A stretch of 60,335 nt of DNA, from the NCBI GenBank assembly GCA_903896545.1, contig CAITYF010000170.1, positions 1-60,335 on the forward strand. Reading direction: 5' to 3'. How positions within the stretch are numbered: the stretch's first letter is position 1; each line of letters opens with the position of its first letter. The DNA is from an uncultured Myxococcales bacterium (lineage in GTDB: Bacteria > Myxococcota_A > UBA9042). The notes under the pieces are model-generated. The model was not told the origin of the DNA, did not search any database, and saw only the letters and a program-made list of their open reading frames with translations. This document shows, one piece after another, positions 1 through 8,892 of the stretch. A program made the translations under genes and the position numbers.

Positions 1-257
1 GACCTCAGGCGCGGACACGGCACGCGAGTCAGCAATCAAGACTACGTTTTGAAATGGAAAGACAGATCTTGTGGTTCGGCGCACAATAACTCCCAGTTAC
101 TGCGCGTTAACGGCGTTATCGCTCCACGACTTGGGGAACCGGTGGCCCGCGGAAAACTGCGCCGCGGTTGCTTTTGCGTTCGCTCAGCGCGCCCACAACA
201 CAAAGCTGCTGCCGCGGCGATTGGGAAGCACTGCCAGAAAGCACGCCCGGCCGACGG
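1..257. other. Non-coding left edge
   Basis: I see no convincing gene here. The stretch lies just downstream of the recombinase stop codon, where an attachment site could sit. An imperfect inverted repeat occupies 80-104 (CGCA-N2-ATAACT, CCC, AGTTACTGCG), followed by two GTTA-containing repeats at 105-119. Whether this is a recombination site cannot be decided from one end. Confidence 0.3.
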
Positions 258-1214
258 TCATCCCAACTTCACGCGCAAGAGTTGACCAACCGTATCCGCT
301 CGTTCAATCTCGCGATGAAGAAACGCGTCGGTCACGTGCGTGTAAAGCTGGGTCGTCGAGATGCTCGCGTGACCGAGCAGGCGTTGAACGATTCTGATAT
401 CAACGCCCGATTCGATCAGTTTCGTAGCAGCCGAATGCCGAAGCATGTGAGGTGTCACTCGCACCGTGATCCCGGCCTGAACGGCCAGACGCCGAAGGCC
501 ATTACGCACATCCGTCGTTCGCAAAGGACTGCCCGATTGTCTAACGAGAAGTCGATCGTGAATTGGCTTTGCGGCCGGACGCGTCTCAACGTACCGCTGC
601 AGACGGTCGCGAAGCAGTTGGTTCGTAACGTAGACTCGACGCTCACGCGCACCCTTGCCACGAACAATCGCAACGCCGCTAGTTACATCGATCTCAGAGA
701 GGCGGAGCGCCGTCACTTCCCCGACTCGCAGCCCGGTTGCAAGCATCAACGCGATGCACAGGGATACGATTACGGCGTCATGCCCTTTATCAGATTCTGG
801 ATCCCACTCGGATACTGCTGTCCGCAATAGCAGGCTCAAGTCATGGGAGCTCAGCGCTCGTGGCAAGCGAATTGGTTGCTTAATGCAGAGTCCGAAAAAG
901 CGTCGATGCTCATACGCGATCGCCTGATTTTGCTCGAGCCAGCGGAAAAAGACTTTGAGCGTTGCGATTTTCCGTTTGATCGTGGCTGGGTGCAAGCCGC
1001 GATCAAATAGCGCGGTGCAGTATTCACGGACGGTTTCCGGAGTGTCTCTGTCCGCTCGACGGTCTCTGACGAACAGCCCGAAATCGGCCAGATCACTTCG
1101 ATACGCACACACGGTATTGGCAGAGAGCCCACGAAAACTACGGCAGCTTTCCAAAAACGTCGAAATTGCGGGGTCCTTTAGATGTTTTCCGCGATCCGGA
1201 GATTCGACTGTCAT
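258..1214 (-). CDS. Tyrosine site-specific recombinase (XerC/D-like integrase)
   Basis: A 318-residue tyrosine recombinase. Family members cut and rejoin DNA through a 3'-phosphotyrosine during integration, excision or dimer resolution. The N-terminal SAM-like core-binding domain covers about residues 14-100 and the catalytic domain about 115-310. The full catalytic set is visible: R163 in GLRVGEV, K188 in GKGAR, H256 and R259 in HMLRH, H282 in LLGHAS, and Y291 in TTQLYTHV. Length and layout match XerC/XerD and phage-type integrases. It lacks the extra motif of integron integrases as far as I can see. The intact active site suggests a functional enzyme. It lies at the left edge of an island rich in mobile DNA, so it may be the island integrase, but no att pair was identified. 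Confidence 0.93.
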   Translation of the reverse strand: MTVESPDRGKHLKDPAISTFLESCRSFRGLSANTVCAYRSDLADFGLFVRDRRADRDTPETVREYCTALFDRGLHPATIKRKIATLKVFFRWLEQNQAIAYEHRRFFGLCIKQPIRLPRALSSHDLSLLLRTAVSEWDPESDKGHDAVIVSLCIALMLATGLRVGEVTALRLSEIDVTSGVAIVRGKGARERRVYVTNQLLRDRLQRYVETRPAAKPIHDRLLVRQSGSPLRTTDVRNGLRRLAVQAGITVRVTPHMLRHSAATKLIESGVDIRIVQRLLGHASISTTQLYTHVTDAFLHREIERADTVGQLLRVKLG

Positions 1215-1489
1215 TCTTCGCGACCCATTCCAACGTCGACCCGCCGGTCAGATTCAGAAGGCATTGAATCCGCGACAGCGTGATAATACGCGGACGCCGT
1301 GGTCTGTCGAGTTCCTGGCCGAGGCCTATCGTCCGCGGCGTTCCCGTGAAACCCAAGACCACAACGGTCGCCGCCAAGACCGCTCGCTGAGAAGTCGTTC
1401 TGGGGGTGTCGCGTGAGTTACTTTGGTACGGCTGCGCGGTCACGATCGACCTTCTTGGGGCGCCACAGTAACCCATTCTCAGCAAGCTC

Positions 1490-1699
1490 TCAAAGATCTT
1501 GGTCAAGGCTCAAGAGCAGTTGGGCAAGACCCCGGAGTTCTGAAACGTCGTTGTTCGAGAGATAGACATTCAGCTCGCACGCAAGCGCCGGGATGCGACT
1601 CGATGGCAAGCCCTGCAGTGTGTTGGCAACTGATTTCAAGCTGTCAATTACAGGTTTAAATTCGGCCTGACGCTCGAACGATGCGATTGGTTCGCGCAT
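1490..1699 (-). CDS. Small hypothetical protein
   Basis: A 69-residue ORF upstream of the recombinase on the same strand, starting at ATG 1699; a TTG at 1723 would add eight residues. The sequence is amphipathic and leucine-rich (for example SELRGLAQLLLSL near the C-terminus), which looks more like protein than random frame. No family is recognised and no ribosome-binding site is evident. The AT-rich TATAATATAT stretch at the start codon may belong to a promoter. No gene is seen in 1215-1489 or 1700-1891. Confidence 0.35.
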   Translation of the reverse strand: MREPIASFERQAEFKPVIDSLKSVANTLQGLPSSRIPALACELNVYLSNNDVSELRGLAQLLLSLDQDL

Positions 1700-1891
1700 A
1701 TAATATATGAGATTAGATCTCAATGATTATAACACGTCAAAACCACCGGGGACAACAGCATAGAAGTCAGAGTGGAATAAGTCATTCAATTCGATGGTTT
1801 TTCGTTGCGGACGCGGCGAGCCGTTGAAGCCGGACCGGCGACTTCTCTTATGTGCCAGCCGACTCATTCCCGTCTGGGAACAGACTCGGCG

Positions 1892-2593
1892 CTACCCGCC
1901 CGTGCCGCGTTCCAAACGGTCCGCAAGCAACAGCGCCTGTTCCGCAACGCGCCGTGCGGTCTGAATTGCTTCCGCCCGCTCCGTGTCATCGAGCGGCTCG
2001 GTTGCGAATTTGGCCAGGCGTTGCTCCGTCACCATCTCCGCGAACATCTTGCCGACCTTGCTCAGACCCTTCACGACCTCAGGCAATCGGGGCCGACCGC
2101 GTGCCGGAGCATCTGCTGTCCGCGGCGGCTCAGCGCCGCGCACGATTCCCTGGAGTTGTTCGGCCGTGAGCTTTTCGGTCACAGCCTTCTTGGCATAGTC
2201 GCCGCGCGCATCAGCGTCGTGCACATGCGCGAGCACGCGGTGGTGGGCGAGCGAGAGCGCGCTCGCAACCTTCTCATCAATCTTCAGAAAGTGCTCGTGG
2301 ACCGCAACGGCGTACCACAGGCTCGAGTAAGACGGCCCAAGGTCGTCCCTCTCCGAGAGAGCACGGTACGTTGCGGTCTTCTTGTGCCCCGTGTTGAACG
2401 CACCGACGTCGCCGCCGAAGAACCGCTCGACGATGATCTTGCCGATTCGGCGTGCGGTCTCCAGGTTTCCAAGCGCTTCGACTTCGTTGAGCTCGTCTAC
2501 GACTTTGTCGACCAGGCGGCGCTCCGTCGGAGTGAGCTGGGCAAGGTAGGTCAGCGTTTCGGTCTTGGGGGCTGCAAGGGCGGTCGAACTCAT
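1892..2593 (-). CDS. DUF1016_N-like DNA-binding protein lacking nuclease domain
   Basis: A 233-residue protein. The start at 2593 is chosen because GGAGG lies four bases upstream of that ATG; a longer frame to 2833 has no such signal. Residues about 30-150 carry a pattern typical of the DUF1016 N-terminal winged-helix region: ETARRIGKIIVERFFGG, a SLWYAVAVHEHF segment, then LAHHRVLAHVHDADARGDYA. Full DUF1016 proteins continue into a PD-(D/E)xK nuclease, which is absent here; instead a basic, proline-rich linker leads to a helical tail. It is a diverged paralogue of the protein at 14414-15190. A DNA-binding or regulatory role is inferred. It is divergent from the ATPase at 2977. Confidence 0.7.
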   Translation of the reverse strand: MSSTALAAPKTETLTYLAQLTPTERRLVDKVVDELNEVEALGNLETARRIGKIIVERFFGGDVGAFNTGHKKTATYRALSERDDLGPSYSSLWYAVAVHEHFLKIDEKVASALSLAHHRVLAHVHDADARGDYAKKAVTEKLTAEQLQGIVRGAEPPRTADAPARGRPRLPEVVKGLSKVGKMFAEMVTEQRLAKFATEPLDDTERAEAIQTARRVAEQALLLADRLERGTGG

Positions 2594-2976
2594 GGATCCT
2601 CCGGGGAGAACGGGTCTCGCTTTCGCGTCGTTGATACCCGATACGTGCGCCCAGCGCAAGACTCCGTCCGAGCGGACGCGCGAGGCACCAAAGATGCGGG
2701 ATAAACCCGCGAGAAACGCCTGGACCGCGGCAGCACAAACGTCTCGGCTATTCGTCATGAAATGCATGAACACTCGCAAATGGCCGCAACCACGCGTATA
2801 CAATGAGCTATTGAAAATGTATAATGCAATCAAGCATGTGTGCGGATCGGATTCCCATATCGGCCATCATGCTGGCACTTCCTGGCAATCGGAGTAGCGT
2901 TCCCGAACGACGAACGTCCCAAGCCCGATAGCGAAGGTCCTGCTTCATTTTTTCGATAACAAATAGGAGTACAACT
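2594..2976. promoter_or_regulatory. Divergent intergenic region
   Basis: These 383 bp separate the DUF1016_N-like gene (minus) from the AAA ATPase (plus), so promoters for both should lie here. The stretch around 2795-2835 is clearly AT-rich with TATACA and TATAAT hexamers, but I could not pair them with a convincing -35 box. AGGAG stands eight bases upstream of ATG 2977. Confidence 0.4.
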
Positions 2977-5595
2977 ATGCCAACCGCTCAGCCTCTTCCG
3001 CCCAGCAGTCCTTCGACCTTGTTCGAGTCGTGGCTTCTCGAACGCCCACGTTGGCTCCAGACGGCGGCCGCGGCGCTGCTCCAGCATCAGCGCCTGCTCG
3101 ACACGACCGAATTAAATTATTTCGCAGACTTGACTGTCACCGAAGCCGCCGCTGAGCAGGCGACTTTCGCGGCGGTCGCTCCGGGCTCGTTTGACACCCC
3201 GTCCCCGATGAGCATCGCACGGCTGCAAGCACTGGAGTGCATCAAAGGCGCGAACGCGCTGCGGGAGAACGCAACGTTGGACTTCGGCGAGGCGGCCATC
3301 TCGGTCGTGTACGGGGCGAACGGCAGCGGGAAGTCCAGTTTTGCCCGGGTGCTGAAGCAGGCGCGCGGCCCTGCGGTCGCTGCCGACTTGGTTCCTGATG
3401 TCTTCCGAGCGGAAGATGTGGCCCCAAGCGCCATCATCGTGCTCGAACGGAACGGAGCAATGCACAGCCACCCATGGACGCAGGCCGCCGGTCCACTCGC
3501 AGCACTTCGCCACATGCACCTGTTTGACGGTCGAGCCGCCCTCACGTACCTGACAGCGAAGAATGAAGCGGCCTACGAACCACGACTGATGCGATTCGTC
3601 ACGATGCTTGTGGCGGTCTGCGACTCGGTCCGGGAGGTCCTTGAAGAGCGTCGGCGTGTGGCCGTCCGCCTGTTGCCGATCGCACCGCCCACGCTCGACG
3701 GCACCGACGCAAGCGCGTTTCTTGCCAAGCTCCGCGGCACAGTCAAGGAGCCGGCGATTCTGAAAGCGTGTTCGTATACAGCTGAGGACCACCAGGATCG
3801 GCTCGCACTGGAACTCGCCTTGCACGAGAAGGATGTGGCAGCGCGGCTCATTCAGGTCGCGCAGGAGAAGAGCCGGCTCGCGGTCGTCGCGCAGCGCGTC
3901 AAGGCTGCGGCCGTTGCATATGCCGTCCCACAGCTTGTTGAACTCCGGAGGCTGCGCCAAGTCGCACGGGTGAAGCGTCAAATCGCCTCTGTCGATGCCG
4001 GTAAGGTTTTCGCCGGCGCGCTTCAGGGTGTTGGTGAACCTGCCTGGCAGGCAATGTGGAACGCGGCGCGGGCGTACTCGGAAACAAGCGCATACCCCAA
4101 CCTCGCATTTCCGCTCGTCGCTCCTCCGGCCAAATGCGTACTCTGCCAGCAAGAAATTTCCCCCGCTGCCGCCGAACGGATGTCGGGGTTCCAGCGTTTT
4201 GTCCTCGGCGTGACCGAGACCGACGCCAAGAAGGCCGAGGCCGAACTCGCGGCGTTTGTATTCAAATTTCCGGCAATTTCGACCAAAGAGACCTGGGTAC
4301 CGGACGCTGAGTTTCTCGGTGTACCACCATCGGAGAGCGTCGCCTTTTTTGATGCGCTCGCGGAACGTGCTCTAGAAGTCCAGGCTGGTGCCACAGCCAC
4401 CCTCGCCAGCGGCGATTCGGCGTTCGGCGCGGTAATCCATGCCACAACCGTCACGGCCGAGCGGATTGCGGTGACGGAGAAGGCGCTGCGGGAATTGCAA
4501 CAAGAAGGCAAGCGCGTCGAAATGGAACGACGCCTTCGCGAACTGCGCGCGAGCGAATGGATGGCACAGAATGTCGGTGCAATTCGGGCAGAAGTCGCAC
4601 GCCTCGCGAGCGATGAACGAATAGCGAAGGGCATGGCGCTGACCAAGACGAACGCGCTGACCGCATTGAAGAATGAGCTAGCCGAGGAAGAACTCACCAA
4701 GGGCTATCAAGCCCGTTTCGCTGCGGAGTTGGAAGCGCTGGGCGGGAAGCGTCTGCGCGTCAAACCAGTCGCGATCAAGGAGGGAAAAGGGAAGATCGTG
4801 TTCAAACTGGTGCTCGATGGTGCGGTGCGCCCAGCCGAACCGAACACCGTGCTGAGCGACGGCGAAATGCGCCTGGTCGCACTCGCGGCATTTCTCGCGG
4901 ACATCACGGGGAACGGCCACCCGACACCGTTCGTCTTCGACGATCCGATCTCTTCTCTCGACCAGGACTTTGAAGAACGGGTCGTCGCACGCTTGGTGGC
5001 GCTCGCTCGGACACGCCAGGTGATCGTCTTCACGCACCGACTGTCTCTGGCGACGCTGCTCGACGAAGCCGTCGAGCACGCGATCGACCTGGCAAAGAGC
5101 GCATCAACGACCCCAGACGTTTCAATACATGTCCAGGCGCTGCGCCGGCTGGGGTCCACCATAGGAATATCCGGCTCGACCGCACCGAACGAGGTCAAGC
5201 CGAAGGATGCCTGCAACAAGATTCTCGAACCCAAGACAGGGATCCTTGCGCGCATCGACCAGGCGCACGCCGACGCGCAGGTCGACCAGTTCAACGAGAC
5301 GATGAAGGCGGCGTGCAGCGAGTTCCGGATTTTGCTGGAGCGCACCGTCGAGAAGATCTTGCTCAGCGATGTCGTCGGCCGATTCCGCCGCTCGATTCAG
5401 ACGCTGAATAAGATCGGCAAACTGGCAAAGATCACACCGGACGACTGTGTTCAGATCGACTCGCTCATGACAAAGTACTCGTGCTTTGAGCACTCGCAGT
5501 CTGACGAAACACCAACTTGGCTTCCGGACCCGGCTGAGTTCAGGGCCGACGTTGTCGCGCTGCAGACGTGGATTAGACTCTTTTCGGCGCGGTGA
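2977..5595 (+). CDS. AAA_13/RloC-like ATPase with zinc-hook CxxC
   Basis: An 872-residue ABC/SMC-type ATPase of the AAA_13 kind, the group that includes the anticodon nucleases PrrC and RloC. Walker A is GANGSGKS at residues 113-120. Long coiled-coil arms follow, interrupted by CVLC (Cys387 and Cys390), the position expected for a zinc hook. After the returning coil come the signature motif VLSDGEMR (about 626-633), Walker B with D-loop FVFDDPISSLDQ (about 652-663) and an H-loop FTHR. The last 170 residues are not recognised; I could not confirm the Arg-Glu-His triad of PrrC/RloC. Such proteins sense DNA damage or restriction alleviation and often act in phage defence. Its 3' end overlaps the convergent hydrolase gene by 23 bp. 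Confidence 0.82.
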   Translation: MPTAQPLPPSSPSTLFESWLLERPRWLQTAAAALLQHQRLLDTTELNYFADLTVTEAAAEQATFAAVAPGSFDTPSPMSIARLQALECIKGANALRENATLDFGEAAISVVYGANGSGKSSFARVLKQARGPAVAADLVPDVFRAEDVAPSAIIVLERNGAMHSHPWTQAAGPLAALRHMHLFDGRAALTYLTAKNEAAYEPRLMRFVTMLVAVCDSVREVLEERRRVAVRLLPIAPPTLDGTDASAFLAKLRGTVKEPAILKACSYTAEDHQDRLALELALHEKDVAARLIQVAQEKSRLAVVAQRVKAAAVAYAVPQLVELRRLRQVARVKRQIASVDAGKVFAGALQGVGEPAWQAMWNAARAYSETSAYPNLAFPLVAPPAKCVLCQQEISPAAAERMSGFQRFVLGVTETDAKKAEAELAAFVFKFPAISTKETWVPDAEFLGVPPSESVAFFDALAERALEVQAGATATLASGDSAFGAVIHATTVTAERIAVTEKALRELQQEGKRVEMERRLRELRASEWMAQNVGAIRAEVARLASDERIAKGMALTKTNALTALKNELAEEELTKGYQARFAAELEALGGKRLRVKPVAIKEGKGKIVFKLVLDGAVRPAEPNTVLSDGEMRLVALAAFLADITGNGHPTPFVFDDPISSLDQDFEERVVARLVALARTRQVIVFTHRLSLATLLDEAVEHAIDLAKSASTTPDVSIHVQALRRLGSTIGISGSTAPNEVKPKDACNKILEPKTGILARIDQAHADAQVDQFNETMKAACSEFRILLERTVEKILLSDVVGRFRRSIQTLNKIGKLAKITPDDCVQIDSLMTKYSCFEHSQSDETPTWLPDPAEFRADVVALQTWIRLFSAR

Positions 5596-6505
5596 GCGCG
5601 TTAGATCCTTCGTCAATCCGTGCAACGTCGAAGGAGTCGCCTTCTTTCACGATGCGGACATCCGGACGTCCTGCCAGAAGAGTGCGCGCGATTCCGTCCA
5701 ACTCTGCGTCCGTGCGACGAGGATCATGGTGCGTCAGAATTGTCCGCTTGACCCGCGCCGCGTCCGTGTGGCGGAGCGCCGCGGCAAACGTGCCGTGCCC
5801 CCAACCGCGCCGAGATGGGCCAACCCTGCCCTCGTATTCGTCGTCGGTGTAGGTTGCGTCGATACTGGCGACGTCCGTGTCCCGAAGCAGGTCAACAAGT
5901 CCTTTATCCAACTCGGTGTGTGCAGGATGCTCCCAGTCGGTGCAATGGCAGAACGCACGGCCGGCGTACTCCAACCGGTAGGCGATGGCATCGCCAGGAT
6001 GGCGCAAGATCGTCGTCTTGACGACGACATCGCCAAATTTCAACGTGTCGCCGGCCTGTAAGACGTGGAACCCAAGGTCTGCTTGGAGCATTGCCATGGT
6101 CACGGGAAAAGTCGGCTGTGCGAAGAGCTGACCCAATGTGTCTTTGATACTGTGTCCGTGGTGCAGTGCCGACCACAATTCGATCTGGAAGCCGGGGCGC
6201 AGAAACGGCGCGAAGAACGGGAAACCCATTACATGGTCCATATGCAGGTGCGACATCAGAAACGTCACTTTGGTCGGCCCGTTCGCATTCAGAAGTTCGC
6301 CGAGGAGACGCACGCCTGTCCCACCGTCGATGACAAAAAGTTGATCGCCGCAGCGAACCTCGACACACGTTGTGTTGCCGCCGTAGCCCACGGTGTCCGG
6401 ACCAGGCGATGGAATACTGCCGCGCGTGCCCCAATACTTAACCGTGAAAGGCAAACCCGAAGGCTGGCTCGCGGTTGAGGGCAAAATCGTATTCTTCTTG
6501 CTCAT
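5573..6505 (-). CDS. Metallo-beta-lactamase-fold hydrolase
   Basis: A 310-residue MBL-fold enzyme starting at ATG 6505; the open frame extends to 6724, but the extra N-terminus is low-complexity and unlike the family. The N-terminus VKYWGTRGSIPSPG and GGNTTCVEV are typical of the phosphodiesterase-like branch (cyclic phosphodiesterase, PhnP and RNase Z relatives). The metal motif HLHMDH is near residue 86, with further ligands in CHCTDWEH and LTHHDP. Substrate is unknown; a nucleotide or cyclic phosphodiester is plausible. It is tail-to-tail with the AAA_13 ATPase with a 23-bp overlap, so the two transcripts may interfere. No signal peptide is seen, so it should be cytoplasmic. Confidence 0.88.
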   Translation of the reverse strand: MSKKNTILPSTASQPSGLPFTVKYWGTRGSIPSPGPDTVGYGGNTTCVEVRCGDQLFVIDGGTGVRLLGELLNANGPTKVTFLMSHLHMDHVMGFPFFAPFLRPGFQIELWSALHHGHSIKDTLGQLFAQPTFPVTMAMLQADLGFHVLQAGDTLKFGDVVVKTTILRHPGDAIAYRLEYAGRAFCHCTDWEHPAHTELDKGLVDLLRDTDVASIDATYTDDEYEGRVGPSRRGWGHGTFAAALRHTDAARVKRTILTHHDPRRTDAELDGIARTLLAGRPDVRIVKEGDSFDVARIDEGSNALTAPKRV

Positions 6506-6850
6506 CGGCGGCGCTCGCGATCCGTTCTCGTGTGCCGGCGTGCCCGGAATCCAACTTCGTTGGGGACTGTACACGTGCTTCCGCCGTAACCGCAACGGAG
6601 CGATGAGTGAGGACGCCGTGACGTAGAGAATAGGGATGATAGGAGTCAGACTCGAGGCGACGTGCGTACCATGCTCGGCCACTCGTTTGTCTTCGTGCCG
6701 GTCCATCGACCGGCGTCTGGACACTCATTATCACGCACCAGAACCTCGACCATGTTCAGCAGGCCGGAAGAGCGAGTCCGTTCCTGGCGCGCTTGACTCG
6801 TGGGCGGCGCCGGGCACGATGGGCCGAGCAGAGACAAACGGAGGCAATTC
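6506..6850. other. Intergenic region between divergent genes
   Basis: No gene is supported in these 345 bp. They should contain promoters for the MBL hydrolase (minus) and the small membrane protein (plus). No clear -35/-10 pair was found. GGAGG is placed six bases before ATG 6851. Confidence 0.35.
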
Positions 6851-7480
6851 ATGGTTCATGTTGTGTTAATCGTCGCGGTCGCTGCCGGGGTCGTCGCGTT
6901 TGGTTCGGCAATCGTGCAGGGGATCAGGGCGGCAGCTCGTGAGGCGCGCCAGATGGCGAGGCAGCAAGCGTTCTGCCAGGATTTGCTCAACGCCGCGCGA
7001 ACCGGGCAGATCAGTCCGCCAGATATGCGCAAGCTCGCCGCCTCTCACCAAATCGACGGCGCGGAGCTCTCCGATGTGTTGACGGCGTTACGCAAGGACA
7101 TGCTCACGAACCGCGTCGAGAAGGACCGCCACGCGCTTTCCTCCATCGATCACCTTTTGGCAGAGCGCGACACCGACGCACTTCTGCGTGAACTGCCAGA
7201 ATCACTACTCGGACATGCCCACAAGGTTGCCGAAAAGCTCGGCCCTGACCGAATCGCATTCAACGAACTCATCCATGGGTTCAATGACCTACATGGCCGA
7301 CTGGTGCGGGAGCGCGATCACTGCGCCGCCCTGACAGCGACACTATCGTTCAATCGAAACCTGTGGCGCTTCGGGTTCGTACTGCTTGTTCTCACGCTCG
7401 GGTTGGTTGTTGCACTCCGGCCCGAGCTGCAGCAGATCATCCTGACATGGGCGCATTTCTTCGCGGACTGGTTCAGATAG
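6851..7480 (+). CDS. Small two-TM membrane protein, unknown
   Basis: A 209-residue protein not recognised as a known family. The ATG at 6851 is chosen over an upstream frame start because GGAGG precedes it by six bases. An N-terminal hydrophobic helix (about residues 2-22) is followed by a long charged, mostly helical central domain (about 25-170) and a second hydrophobic helix (about 177-195) near the C-terminus. If both helices span the membrane, the central domain would be on one side, probably cytoplasmic or periplasmic as a loop. It stands alone between two intergenic stretches. Confidence 0.65.
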   Translation: MVHVVLIVAVAAGVVAFGSAIVQGIRAAAREARQMARQQAFCQDLLNAARTGQISPPDMRKLAASHQIDGAELSDVLTALRKDMLTNRVEKDRHALSSIDHLLAERDTDALLRELPESLLGHAHKVAEKLGPDRIAFNELIHGFNDLHGRLVRERDHCAALTATLSFNRNLWRFGFVLLVLTLGLVVALRPELQQIILTWAHFFADWFR

Positions 7481-8181
7481 AGGCAGACGACAGACCGTCA
7501 CGCCATCGAGGCAATCTGGGAGCCAGACGGGAGAGTGCGCGCATCTGCGCCCGCCGGTTGGGTCCCGGTCGATCTGGCTATCGGCACGAACGAACCTTCG
7601 AAGAATTTCGCTCTCACAATCCTTCTGAGTGAGAGATGTCGGCCGCCGGGACAACGGGACCACCTCGGGCGTCATGTACACCCCGCTTACTTGGCGGCTG
7701 AGGCTCTGGGGCAATCTGCGTGAACCAGGTTGCGCGTTCTGCTCGGGTTCAACATCTTTGAACTTGGCGGGATTCGCTCCATTGCTACAGCGGTAAGATC
7801 ATGCTGGGGATCGGAACTTCACCGCGACGACCGATCGGGGACCCGCCGTTGGATGACCAGTATCCACTCGGCGCCGTAGTGACCGGTGTTCACGCGCGTG
7901 AACACTGGCGCCCCAGGCGCCTAAGCGCTCCATCGGGATGGACACCCCCGGCACAAAGCAGCAATTAGCAATTCGGATGGTTGACTCCGCTCATCTTCGC
8001 CTTTACGCTCGAAAATCGAAAGGGAACGTACTCTGGATGTTCTCTCCAGTGCGGGGCACGGGCAGTTGACCGGCGACGGATTCGGGAATCTGACGGCGTG
8101 GAGGGCTCAGCGTAGCAGGCCTGGTGGGACGGGGCTGGTTGACGACGAGGACAGATCGGAACCAGGATGTAGGGGTCAGAT
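7481..8181. other. Gene-poor 700-bp region
   Basis: No ORF here looks like real protein. A 7-bp stem (CTCTCAC 7611-7617, GTGAGAG 7629-7635) could be a weak terminator for the gene ending at 7480, but it has no T tract. The perfect palindrome at 7886-7905 lies inside, about 280 bp ahead of the methyltransferase start. AGGGG before ATG 8182 is a plausible ribosome-binding site. Confidence 0.35.
7886..7905. repeat. Perfect 20-bp palindrome, copy 1
   Basis: GTGTTCACGCGCGTGAACAC is a perfect inverted repeat. Its inner 18 bp recur exactly at 15234-15251. Uninterrupted palindromes of this size are typical of dimeric regulator operators. It is upstream of the methyltransferase-ThiF-kinase operon, so an operator role is plausible. 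Confidence 0.7.
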
Positions 8182-8892
8182 ATGAAGCAGACGGCCGTTC
8201 GCGCTGTGTGGGAGCGCGGTTCGGAGACTATCCGTCGCGGGGTAGTGCTCGCGTACCTACGGGTCACAGATCGGAATCGGCGGGCCGAGGTCCGGTTCGT
8301 GGAGGGGCTTCCGTTTCTCAGCTTGCCTTCGGTCTTTCCGCCTGATTCGTTCACAACCGCTCTAGTCCTACGTAGCCGACATCGTCTTGAAGGGCGTCGC
8401 GTGTTGGAGGTTGGCTGCGGGGCGGGCGCGCTTGCGGTCTTGGCAGCGGGGATCGCCAGTTCGGTGGTCGCGGCTGATGTCAGCGCCGAAGCTATTCAAA
8501 ACACAACGCTAAACATCGCTTGGCACAAGGCCCAAAACGTCGAGGTCGTCGAGAGCGACCTCTTCGAACACATCCACGGCGTCTTCGACACGATCGTTTT
8601 CAACGCGCCGTTCTTTCCGGGGCGCGCGTCATCTGCAAAGGAGCGCATGTGGCTTGGCGACAACGGTCGGATACTCGAACGCTTTCTGCGCGATGCACCA
8701 AGTCATCTGGCGCCTGATGGCGAAATCTGGCTGACCCATAGCAGTGTGGCCGACGAATCCTCTTTTCGTGCGGCGTTGGACGGTGCCGGCTGGTCCTGGA
8801 CTGTGATGGATTCGCGCGACATCCTGATCGAGACCTTCAAGCTTTACCGAGCGGTCCGCCATGTGGACGCCGCGGAGGGCGGCCGTGGATGA
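8182..8892 (+). CDS. Class I SAM-dependent methyltransferase (HemK/PrmC-like)
   Basis: A 236-residue Rossmann-fold methyltransferase. SAM-binding motif I is VLEVGCGAGALAV (about residues 75-87), motif II AADVSAEAI, and the catalytic-loop motif reads NAPFF, a variant of the NPPY/F motif of N-methyltransferases that act on glutamine or nucleobases. The variant Ala leaves the substrate open. The C-terminus overlaps the following ThiF-like gene by eight bases, and AGGGG lies ahead of ATG 8182. It heads a tightly coupled operon with a ThiF-type enzyme and three signalling proteins, so its product may be a small signal or a modified protein rather than a housekeeping target. Confidence 0.85.
   Translation: MKQTAVRAVWERGSETIRRGVVLAYLRVTDRNRRAEVRFVEGLPFLSLPSVFPPDSFTTALVLRSRHRLEGRRVLEVGCGAGALAVLAAGIASSVVAADVSAEAIQNTTLNIAWHKAQNVEVVESDLFEHIHGVFDTIVFNAPFFPGRASSAKERMWLGDNGRILERFLRDAPSHLAPDGEIWLTHSSVADESSFRAALDGAGWSWTVMDSRDILIETFKLYRAVRHVDAAEGGRG

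Noticed and set aside
80..119. Possible integron attC or attI site
   Set aside because: The repeats do not fit the RYYYAAC/GTTRRRY core pattern, and the recombinase lacks the integron-specific motif.
1138..1506. 122-codon minus-strand frame overlapping the recombinase start
   Set aside because: It overlaps the recombinase in another frame, has no motif and no ribosome-binding site.
1892..2833. Longer minus-strand frame starting at 2833 for the DUF1016_N-like protein
   Set aside because: The first 80 residues are low in protein character, and ATG 2593 has GGAGG four bases upstream.
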